A stretch of 45,839 nt of DNA from Kiritimatiellia bacterium (GTDB lineage: Bacteria; Verrucomicrobiota; Kiritimatiellia; RFP12; UBA1067), in NCBI GenBank assembly GCA_900767325.1, contig CAAFYT010000089.1:1-45839 (forward strand), written 5' to 3'. The notes below the pieces were generated by a model. That model worked only from the letters and a program-made list of their open reading frames with translations. It was not told where the DNA came from and searched no databases. This document shows, in pieces, positions 34,650 through 41,575 of the stretch. Each line of letters opens with the position of its first letter. The stretch's first letter is position 1. The position numbers and the translations under genes were made by a program.

Positions 34650-35632
34650 ACAAGACAAAGACGACAGTGGCGATTACCGGGGGAGCGAGCGTCCTACTCG
34701 TTCTTCTGGCGGCAGGTTTCGTGTGGATATCGTATTCGACGAAGACCGTGGCCATCGAAGGCGATTACGAAGAGGGTACCGACGGCTACGAGACCGTACT
34801 CCTGAAGGCGGAGCAGCTCTCCCGCCGGAGCGTCTATCCCTGCAAGGAGAGCATCGAGACGATCGAGGCGAACATCGAGAAGCTGGATTCGTGGAAGGCC
34901 GAGGCGTTGGCGCTCGCCGCGCGCGGCGATTGGTCGCCCGATCCGACGGAAAGCGCGCCGCAGCTGAAGGCGCGCCTCCGCGACGAGGCGGGTCAGCTCA
35001 TGAAGCTCCCCGGTTCCGTCGGCGGCGTGCTGGTCAAGCCGGACTTCGCCTTCGGCGCGGCGTTCAAGGACTACATCACGGGCGGCAAGATGCCCGCCGA
35101 GGCTGACATCCCCGCGCTCCAGCGCAACTGGTACGACATCTCGATGATCGTGACGCTGCTGTCGCAGAGCGGCATCACCGAGCTGACGGATGTCGCGGTC
35201 AAGACCGCTGCGAACGAGCCGGAGACCAACGCGAAGCCTCAGCGCACGGCGAAATCCCGCAAGCCGGCGGCCGAGCCGCCGTCCTCTGCGGTGACCTATT
35301 CGTTCAGCTTCTCCACTCGTCCCGCCGGTTTCGTCAAGGCGATCAACGCGCTGACGACGGCCAATCGGTTCATCGTGATCGACGATTTCACAATCCAGCG
35401 GCAGGGCGATCCCATTCGCGAGGCGCTGGGCGGAGAGGACGACAAGCGCGCCGACCAGGGTTTGTCGCGCCGCGCGCGCGGACGGCGGAGGGGGTCTGAA
35501 CCCGAGCAGGAGGAAGGCGCCGTGACGGGCGGAATCGTCACCGATCCGCAGGCCGGCGCGCCGTTCAACGTCGTGTTGACGGTGACCACGCACGATTTCA
35601 AGTCCAAGCAGACGAAGGAGGAGGCGAAATGA
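34646..35632 (+). CDS. Amuc_1100-like pilus-associated membrane protein
   Basis: 328 residues: a short cytoplasmic tail, one transmembrane helix (~10-29, ITGGASVLLVLLAAGFVWIS), a helical coiled-coil-prone part, then a C-terminal domain with TYSFSFSTRPAGFVKAINAL, RFIVIDDFTIQR and a final strand FNVVLTVTTHDF. The layout (TM, coil, paired alpha/beta domains, a ...KAxNAxT...VxxxxIxR pattern) and size closely match Amuc_1100 of Akkermansia (317 residues), known for immune signalling through TLR2. PilO is the classical counterpart. A basic, low-complexity stretch near 279-290 (RRARGRRRGSE) sits in a probable loop. It overlaps genes on both sides by four bases. Sequence similarity is judged by eye; any host signalling role is speculative. 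Confidence 0.75.
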   Translation: MNKTKTTVAITGGASVLLVLLAAGFVWISYSTKTVAIEGDYEEGTDGYETVLLKAEQLSRRSVYPCKESIETIEANIEKLDSWKAEALALAARGDWSPDPTESAPQLKARLRDEAGQLMKLPGSVGGVLVKPDFAFGAAFKDYITGGKMPAEADIPALQRNWYDISMIVTLLSQSGITELTDVAVKTAANEPETNAKPQRTAKSRKPAAEPPSSAVTYSFSFSTRPAGFVKAINALTTANRFIVIDDFTIQRQGDPIREALGGEDDKRADQGLSRRARGRRRGSEPEQEEGAVTGGIVTDPQAGAPFNVVLTVTTHDFKSKQTKEEAK

Positions 35633-36741
35633 GCTCCAGTTCCGAGAAGAAGAACTTCTTCGCGACCCACTACGATTGGCTGATCGCCGGCGTTGGTGTG
35701 CTTGCGGCGCTGGCCGGACTCCTCGTGCTCGCCGTTTCGCTCGGCACGGATCCCGATGACGCGGCCGATGAGGCGAAGGCGAACGTCGCGCGGATGAAGC
35801 CCGCCAAGACCGGCGTGGAGGCGCTCGACTTGGCGGCGTACCAGTCGGCCGTCAAGGTGACGCGCAGTCCCGCGCTGATCAACGAGCTCCCCGAGAAGGG
35901 GGAGAATTTCCTTGCGAGTGAACGCCGCGTGATCTGCAAGGGCTGCAAGAAGGTCATTTCGGGGGATGTGAAGAAGACGCCCGAGTGCCCCTATTGCCAC
36001 GTTCCGCAGGAAGTCGAGCAGGTGCTGGTCGTCGATGCCGATGGCGACGGTCTTCCCGACGAATGGGAGAAGAAATACGGCCTCAACATGAACGACCCCT
36101 CCGACGCCAACGCCGATCCGGATGGCGATGGGTTCACGAATCTCGAGGAGTTCGCGGCGAAGACGAATCCGAAGGACCCGAAGGATCATCCGGACTACCT
36201 CGACTCCCTCGCCATCCAGCCGCCGCTGAAGCAGACGTTCATGCCGTTCGTCTTCACCAAGGCGACGCAGATTCCCGCCGGCTGGCGCTGCGAGTTCTAC
36301 GACGCCAAGACGCGCAACGACTACGGGCGACTGGGCCTGACGATGTCGGCGATGCTGGGCGAGGAGATCGGCGCAAGCGGCTTCGTTCTGAAGAGCTTCG
36401 AGAAGAAGGAGACGAAGGTTCCGATCGAAGGCGGCGAAGGCATGATGCGCACGAAGGACGTGTCGGAGGTCCTGTTGCAGCGCAAGCGTGACGGCAAGCA
36501 GATCCGGATGGTCTTCTCCGAGAGGAACAGCGAGGCACCGATGCCGGTCGACGTCCAGGCGACGCTTCTCTACGAGCGGGGCGCGGTCAAAACCTTCGAG
36601 GTCGTCAAGGGCTCCGAGGTCGATCTCAGCGGAAACAGGTATGTCGTGGTCGATATTGCGGAGACGAATCAGCGCATCAAGGTCACGCTGCGCAACCCGC
36701 TCACGGGCAAGCAACGCACCCTTGAAGCCCTTGAATCGTAA
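35629..36741 (+). CDS. Amuc_1099-like pilus-system protein with zinc ribbon and calcium motif
   Basis: 370 residues. A single transmembrane helix (~16-38, YDWLIAGVGVLAALAGLLVLAVSL) follows a short tail. A four-Cys ribbon (Cys103, Cys106, Cys120, Cys123; CKGC and CPYC) suggests zinc binding. Next come two calcium-type loops, DADGDGLPDEWE (~136-147) and DPDGDGFTNLEEF (~163-175), like the TSP3 motifs of the 4185-residue protein upstream. The C-terminal half is beta-rich, ending in RNPLTGKQRTLEAL. It holds the slot of Amuc_1099 between the Amuc_1100-like gene and the secretin. PilP, which links inner-membrane pilus parts to the secretin, is the classical counterpart, so a linker role is inferred. 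It overlaps the upstream gene by four bases. Confidence 0.72.
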   Translation: MSSSSEKKNFFATHYDWLIAGVGVLAALAGLLVLAVSLGTDPDDAADEAKANVARMKPAKTGVEALDLAAYQSAVKVTRSPALINELPEKGENFLASERRVICKGCKKVISGDVKKTPECPYCHVPQEVEQVLVVDADGDGLPDEWEKKYGLNMNDPSDANADPDGDGFTNLEEFAAKTNPKDPKDHPDYLDSLAIQPPLKQTFMPFVFTKATQIPAGWRCEFYDAKTRNDYGRLGLTMSAMLGEEIGASGFVLKSFEKKETKVPIEGGEGMMRTKDVSEVLLQRKRDGKQIRMVFSERNSEAPMPVDVQATLLYERGAVKTFEVVKGSEVDLSGNRYVVVDIAETNQRIKVTLRNPLTGKQRTLEALES

Positions 36742-36759
36742 ACGAATTTATTGTATAAT
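36731..36759 (+). promoter_or_regulatory. Promoter upstream of the secretin gene
   Basis: TTGAAT (36731-36736) and a perfect TATAAT (36754-36759) are 17 bases apart; the -35 overlaps the last codons of the preceding gene. A Shine-Dalgarno site AAGGAG (36771-36776) precedes the ATG at 36789. The secretin can thus be expressed apart from the upstream inner-membrane genes. Confidence 0.78.
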
Positions 36760-36788
36760 GTAAAGGCAATAAGGAGAAGGCGGTCAGT

Positions 36789-39700
36789 ATGACGAATATC
36801 AATAAGTTTTTCGCCCTTGGTACGGTGGTATCGATGGCTGTCGCGTGCGGTGTTGTCTGTGCACAAGACGACTTGGATGGCTTGCTTCAGGAGCTTGAGG
36901 CCGAATCGGTCGCGAAACCGGTCGCAACGCCTCCGGCCGAACCGGCGTCTGCCGCCGTGGTCGCGCCCGTCGCCGAGCCGGCGCCTGCACCTGCTGCCGA
37001 GCCGGCGCCTGCTCCCGTTGCCGAGGTTGCGCCTGCCGCTGAGCCGGTTGCCGTTCCGACGCCTGTTGCTGAGGTCGCGCCCGTCGCCGAGCCGGCACCT
37101 GCCGCCGCGCCTGCTCCGGAGTCCGCCGTCGATGCCGAGTTGATTGCCAATCTCAGGGAGACCGAGAAGTTGCGTCGTCAGTCGCGTGACGCCCAGGCGA
37201 AGCGCGAGGTTGCGGATGCGCGAGTGTGCATGGGCAATGAGGAGTATAAGGACGCAATCAGCCATTACGGTCAGGCGCTGAAGCTCTTCAACGACAGCGA
37301 GGCCTCGAAAGAGCTTCGCAAGGAGTGCGAGCAGGGGATCGCTGAGGGACTCTACCGCGCGGCTTATCAGGAGCACGACCTCGGGCGCCTCGATCGCGCC
37401 AAGGATCTCATGGAGAAGGCGCTCAACCGCCGTCATCCGAAGGCGCGGAGCGTGCTGGAGCGCTGGAGCTCCGAGAGCGCGGAGGTCGTGAAGGCCAATG
37501 CGGGGGACGATTTCAAGCACGTCGTCAATGACGAGCAGTACAAGGCCGATCGCGAGCAGATCCGCAAGCATCTGCGCCGCAGCCGCCAGTACATGTCCGT
37601 TCGCGATCTCGACCATGCGCTTGAGGAGTGCGAGATCGTCTTGGCGTTCGATAGCTACAATCAGGATGCGATTCGCCTGCGCAAGGCGATCGAGCGGAAG
37701 CGCAACATCATTCTCGAGCAGGAGCACGAGCAGGCGCGCGACGGCATGATCGCGGACGTGGAGAAGGTGTGGCGGCCCGTGTACGCGGTGAACGCGACCC
37801 GGTTCAACGAGACGTCCGCCGGAACGGTCAAGACCCAGACGGGCGAGGATCCCGAGAAGACGCAGGAGCAGGAGATCGAGCGCCGCATGAAGGAAATGCG
37901 CTTGCCCTCGATTTCGTTCAAGCCCCCGGCGACGATCATCGAGGCGGTGGACTTCTTCCGCGGCGCGTCGAAGGATTTCGACCGTCCCGACATTCCGGAA
38001 GGCAAGCGCGGCTTCAACATCATGCTGAGAACGCCAAAGGGCGCGCTCCGTCAGCAGGCGCAGGACGAGGGCAGCGAGGGCTTCTCGGCCGGCGAAGACG
38101 ATTCCGCCGCGTCGAACGGCCTTGAGCCGATCTCCACGATCGTCGCGAGCGACATTTCGTTCTACGAGGCGCTGAAGCTCGTCTGCGAATCGGTCGGCTA
38201 CAAGTTCCTCATCCAGGGGCAGTTCGTGATGGTCATGCCGAAGAACATGTCCACCGACGAGATCCTGTCGCGCAAGTACGACGTCCCCGAAGCGTTCATC
38301 GAGCGCGTGACCGCGGCTTCCGACGAAGTCAAGCAGATGCGCAGTTCCTCTTCCGGCAGTTTCGGCAGCAGTTCGAGCGGCGATGCGGCGGAGGAAGGCC
38401 AGGAGCGGGATTGGAAGCTCTTCTTCTACAAGATGGGCGTAGAGTGGCCCGAGGGCGCCGAGATCACCCACATCAAGACCCTGGGCAAGCTCTACGTGCG
38501 CAACACGCGCGAGAACCTCGCCGTGTTCGAGAAGGTGCTGGAGGAACTGGGCATGCAGCCGCCGCTGATCGAGGTCGAGACGCGCTTCGTCGAGGTGATG
38601 CAGGAGGATCTCAACTCCCTGGGCTTCGAGTGGATCCTCAATAGCGACTATTCGCTGAACCTCGGCAATGCGCTGGGCAAGGCGCTCGGCGTGAGCAACG
38701 GAACGTGGGGCAGCGAGGGCGGTTCGCGCAGCATCACGCGCTCGGGTGCCGAAACCGGCACATCGACGGATTCGGTTATCACGAGGACTCAGGGCACGGG
38801 GTCTTCCACCACCATCAGCGGGGAGTCGTTCCAGGGCAACGAGAGCCGCTACAACCTGGGCAACAACTATAGCCGGAGCACCGTGTTCAACAATCGTCCG
38901 GGCAATTCGGACTACATGAACAACTATTGGATCCGCGACCGCGTGGGCGATGGGCGCAACATCGGCATCAATGCGTTCGGCGGCAGTTCCGACTATGCGA
39001 ACGGAAACCGCTACCTCTCCACGATGGGGAACCACATCACGGGCAGTGAGGTTCCGATCAACGACCAGTTCATGCGCGTGAACGCGTTCCTGGGCGAAGC
39101 CGATCTCTCGCTCATCCTCCACATGCTCTCGCAGCGCAGCGACACGGATCTGCTTTCCGCGCCGAAGGTGGTGACGAAGTCCGGCGAGAAGGCGGTCATG
39201 AAGGTCGTGGTCGAGTACCTGTATCCGACGGACTACAACGTGCAGCTGCAGTCGAGCTCGTCCAACAGCGGTGGCTACGGCGGTAATTCGCAGTCGGCGA
39301 TTTTGGCCGTCGTCGAGCCGCAGTCGTTTGCGATGCGCGAGGTGGGCGTGATTCTCGAGGTTCTGCCGACGTTCTTCGAGGCCAACGGCGGAACGATCGA
39401 CCTCGAGCTTTCGCCGAAGGTCGTGGATGAGCCGCAGTGGATGGATTACGGCGTCGAGCTGCCGTTTTCGGGCAACAGCTCCTCGCTCCAAAGCTTCCAG
39501 GGCATCGGCGAAATCTTCACCGGCCTTGCGGATGCGTTAGGCGCGATCGGCGCGACGCTTGACGACGTGACCAAGAACGCGATGGCGGTCTCGGCCACCG
39601 AATCGGCCACGGCGGCGCTGGACAACCTCACGGGCAGCTCCGGCAACAACGATCCCAGCAAGAACAAGTACAAGGCGCCGATGCGCCAGCCGTTCTTCCC

Positions 39701-39989
39701 CGTGCGTTCGATCGAGTCCAAGGTCTCGATTACGCCTGGTTCGACCGTGGTCATGGGCGGTCTCATCACCGAGCAGCGCAAGGCGATGGATGACAAGGTT
39801 CCCTTCCTCGGCGACCTGCCGTTCATCGGGCGGCTCTTCCGTAGCCATGCGGAGCAGACGGTGAAGAAGAACCTGCTCATTTTCGTGACGGCGCGTCTAA
39901 TCACGCCGTCGGGCCGCGAGGATCGCCGGAACAACATCGACTTGAGCGCCGAGCCGAATGTGACGCCGGCGCCCAAGGCGGAGTCGTAA
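36789..39989 (+). CDS. Type IV pilus-type outer membrane secretin (Amuc_1098-like)
   Basis: 1066 residues. A signal peptide (to about residue 25, cut near VVCA/QDD) precedes a Pro/Ala/Glu-Val spacer (~50-115). A helical, TPR-like region (~120-330) includes CMGNEEYKDAISHYGQALKLF. Secretin N-domain sequence follows (~370-620: ISFYEALKLVCESVGYKFLIQG, GKLYVRNTRENLAVFEKVL, LIEVETRFVEVMQEDLNSLGFEW). The secretin core runs from ~760 to 1045: LLSAPKVVTKSGEKA, GVILEVLPTF, GSTVVMGGLITEQR, PFLGDLPFIGRLFRS, LLIFVTARLI. A Ser/Gly/Asn/Thr-rich insert lies at ~636-755 inside the pore domain. The protein would form the outer-membrane channel of a pilus or secretion system. Larger than PilQ because of the TPR region and insert, as in Amuc_1098. 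It has its own promoter and follows the Amuc_1099-like gene by 47 bases. Confidence 0.9.
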   Translation: MTNINKFFALGTVVSMAVACGVVCAQDDLDGLLQELEAESVAKPVATPPAEPASAAVVAPVAEPAPAPAAEPAPAPVAEVAPAAEPVAVPTPVAEVAPVAEPAPAAAPAPESAVDAELIANLRETEKLRRQSRDAQAKREVADARVCMGNEEYKDAISHYGQALKLFNDSEASKELRKECEQGIAEGLYRAAYQEHDLGRLDRAKDLMEKALNRRHPKARSVLERWSSESAEVVKANAGDDFKHVVNDEQYKADREQIRKHLRRSRQYMSVRDLDHALEECEIVLAFDSYNQDAIRLRKAIERKRNIILEQEHEQARDGMIADVEKVWRPVYAVNATRFNETSAGTVKTQTGEDPEKTQEQEIERRMKEMRLPSISFKPPATIIEAVDFFRGASKDFDRPDIPEGKRGFNIMLRTPKGALRQQAQDEGSEGFSAGEDDSAASNGLEPISTIVASDISFYEALKLVCESVGYKFLIQGQFVMVMPKNMSTDEILSRKYDVPEAFIERVTAASDEVKQMRSSSSGSFGSSSSGDAAEEGQERDWKLFFYKMGVEWPEGAEITHIKTLGKLYVRNTRENLAVFEKVLEELGMQPPLIEVETRFVEVMQEDLNSLGFEWILNSDYSLNLGNALGKALGVSNGTWGSEGGSRSITRSGAETGTSTDSVITRTQGTGSSTTISGESFQGNESRYNLGNNYSRSTVFNNRPGNSDYMNNYWIRDRVGDGRNIGINAFGGSSDYANGNRYLSTMGNHITGSEVPINDQFMRVNAFLGEADLSLILHMLSQRSDTDLLSAPKVVTKSGEKAVMKVVVEYLYPTDYNVQLQSSSSNSGGYGGNSQSAILAVVEPQSFAMREVGVILEVLPTFFEANGGTIDLELSPKVVDEPQWMDYGVELPFSGNSSSLQSFQGIGEIFTGLADALGAIGATLDDVTKNAMAVSATESATAALDNLTGSSGNNDPSKNKYKAPMRQPFFPVRSIESKVSITPGSTVVMGGLITEQRKAMDDKVPFLGDLPFIGRLFRSHAEQTVKKNLLIFVTARLITPSGREDRRNNIDLSAEPNVTPAPKAES
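36940..37131 (+). repeat. Degenerate coding repeats for a Pro/Ala/Glu-Val spacer in the secretin
   Basis: Imperfect direct repeats of a GCCGAGCCGGCGCCTGC-type unit encode runs of EPAPAP, VAEVAP and AEPVAVP. The result is an extended, disordered spacer right after the signal peptide, of a kind often used to cross peptidoglycan. Such repeats can vary in copy number by slippage. Confidence 0.8.
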
Positions 39990-40076
39990 GAAGCATATCG
40001 CAACAGGAGCATTTGGCTACAAGGGGGGTCGTGTTGGATGCGCGGGCTCCCTTTCCAGTTTCGAAAGGAGAATCGG

Positions 40077-40460
40077 ATGAAAAAGGCGTTTGTGGTTGGT
40101 TTGGTGCTGTTCGCCGCCGTTTTCGCGCAGGCGAACGTGGCGCAGGTCAAGGTCGTCGGCAAGAATCCGCCGACCGGGTGCATGAGCGATTGGACGCCCC
40201 TCAAGCTCTCTCTCGCGGGCCCCGTGGCCTTGCCGCCCGGCTATTGGGATCTGAAGGGGCTTGACATCGGGGTGTGGTGCTGGTCCGAGAATGTGGATGG
40301 GTGCCAGATCGGCGTCGTCAATGCGGCCGATGTGATGCGGGGGTGTCAGATCGGCGTCGTCAATGTGACGCGCCAGGCCTATGGCGTGCAGATCGGCCTG
40401 GTGAATGTCATCGAGTCGAAGGATATTCCCTTTCTGCCGATTCTGAACTGGTATTTCTGA
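40077..40460 (+). CDS. Small secreted protein with four 14-residue GxQIGxVN repeats
   Basis: 127 residues with signal peptide MKKAFVVGLVLFAAVFAQA. The mature part has four consecutive 14-residue units (residues ~61-116): GLDIGVWCWSENVD, GCQIGVVNAADVMR, GCQIGVVNVTRQAY and GVQIGLVNVIESKD. This GLQIGLVN pattern is that of LA_2272-type surface repeat proteins, thought to form stacked beta strands on the outer membrane or surface. AAAGGAG precedes the ATG at 40077 by seven bases; the in-frame ATG at 40038 lacks such a site and would hide the signal peptide. It lies 87 bases after the secretin and 26 before the PEGA-domain gene. Function unknown. Confidence 0.8.
   Translation: MKKAFVVGLVLFAAVFAQANVAQVKVVGKNPPTGCMSDWTPLKLSLAGPVALPPGYWDLKGLDIGVWCWSENVDGCQIGVVNAADVMRGCQIGVVNVTRQAYGVQIGLVNVIESKDIPFLPILNWYF
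40257..40424 (+). repeat. Four tandem 42-base coding repeats
   Basis: Units at 40257-40298, 40299-40340, 40341-40382 and 40383-40424. The second and third are nearly identical over their first half (GGGTGYCAGATCGGCGTCGT core), the fourth is similar, and the first is the most diverged. Each encodes one 14-residue surface repeat. Confidence 0.85.
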
Positions 40461-40486
40461 TGGTCACGAGAAAGGAGATCGAGAAA

Positions 40487-41575
40487 ATGAAGAAGCTGTT
40501 GATGGTTTTGGTTGCGTCTCTGGCGTTGTCGGGTGCGGCGCAGGAACAGTTTTCCACCTCCGCGTCGGCGGCGGAAGCGCCGCAGAAAAAGGTGGCGATC
40601 TTCGTGCAGAACCGCACGCGCGTGCCGGGCATGGATGACGAGATCGACGGCATCCGCGATCGTCTGGCCGCTTCGTTGGCGTCCGTGGAGGGGTTGGTCG
40701 TCTGCGATTCTGCGCAGATCGCCGATTCCTTCCGCCGCTATAAGGTGACGACCGAGGAGGAGCGCCGGGGGCTGATCAGTGGCATCTTCAGCGGGGGGGG
40801 TGTTCCTAACGTGGCGCGGATGATCGGGTGCGATTACATCATCGCGGCCTCGGTCATCGGGGCGAGTTCGATGAAGCGCAACATGAGCGGGCGGCTCAAC
40901 ACCGTATTCACCCTTCGTATGACGACCAAGATCATGGATGCCGCGGGCGCGACGGTGGGCGGGCTTCCGAACTGGAGCAACACCTACCCCGTGATCGACG
41001 AGGGCGGCGACGATCCGATGAACTACTACAATATCTTGATCGACGGCTGGATCGAGGATGCGACCGAGCAGATCGCCGCGAGCGCCCCGAACTGGCGCAA
41101 ACCGGCCGCATCGGCCGGCGCGCTGGTGTCGTTCGATGTCAAGACGTCGATTGATTCGACGGTGGCGGAACTCGAGGCGCAGACGAAGGGCGTGAAGGGT
41201 GAGGATCTCGTCTCGCTGCGCAAGATCGTCGGGTGCGCGAGCGTCGAGCTGGATGGCGCCGTGATCGGATCCGCGCCGAACACGTTTCGCGCGACGCCGG
41301 GCCTGCACCAGATCAAGATCACGCGCGAATGGATGAAGCCCTATACGGCGACCGTCCTCATCGCCGAGGGAACAGTGCTCAACGTGGCGCTTGAGATGAA
41401 TGACGAAGGCCTGGCGAAGTGGGGCCGCGAGGAGTCCCTGCGGGCCGATCTCGCCCGTCGCTATGCCGAGGCCGCTGCGCTGCGCGGCATCAAGGTCAAT
41501 GTCGATACGTCGAAGTGGCGCGATGCCTCATTTGGCGGCGGAGTCGGGGGAAAGGTCATCCTCCAGAATGATTGA
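40487..41575 (+). CDS. Secreted PEGA-domain protein, LpoB/CsgG-like N-terminal region
   Basis: 362 residues with signal peptide MKKLLMVLVASLALSGAAQ. The first domain starts KKVAIFVQNRTRVPG and continues DGIRDRLAASLASVEGLVVCDSAQIADSF and IGCDYIIAASVIGAS, a pattern of outer-membrane-associated proteins that sense or build complexes (TolB-N/CsgG/LpoB-like fold). A PEGA domain at ~248-298 (ASVELDGAVIGSAPNTFRATPGLHQIKITREWM) is typical of surface or peptidoglycan-associated proteins. AAAGGAG precedes the ATG by nine bases. The 3' end overlaps the next lipoprotein gene by eight bases. It heads a run including COG3014-like, YcfL-like and LpoB-like genes, so a role in activating cell wall synthesis is plausible but unproven. 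Confidence 0.75.
   Translation: MKKLLMVLVASLALSGAAQEQFSTSASAAEAPQKKVAIFVQNRTRVPGMDDEIDGIRDRLAASLASVEGLVVCDSAQIADSFRRYKVTTEEERRGLISGIFSGGGVPNVARMIGCDYIIAASVIGASSMKRNMSGRLNTVFTLRMTTKIMDAAGATVGGLPNWSNTYPVIDEGGDDPMNYYNILIDGWIEDATEQIAASAPNWRKPAASAGALVSFDVKTSIDSTVAELEAQTKGVKGEDLVSLRKIVGCASVELDGAVIGSAPNTFRATPGLHQIKITREWMKPYTATVLIAEGTVLNVALEMNDEGLAKWGREESLRADLARRYAEAAALRGIKVNVDTSKWRDASFGGGVGGKVILQND

Noticed and set aside
36940..37131. Repeats in the secretin as a CRISPR-like array
   Set aside because: Units are imperfect, contiguous and keep the reading frame of a Pro/Ala spacer; there are no unique spacers between identical repeats.
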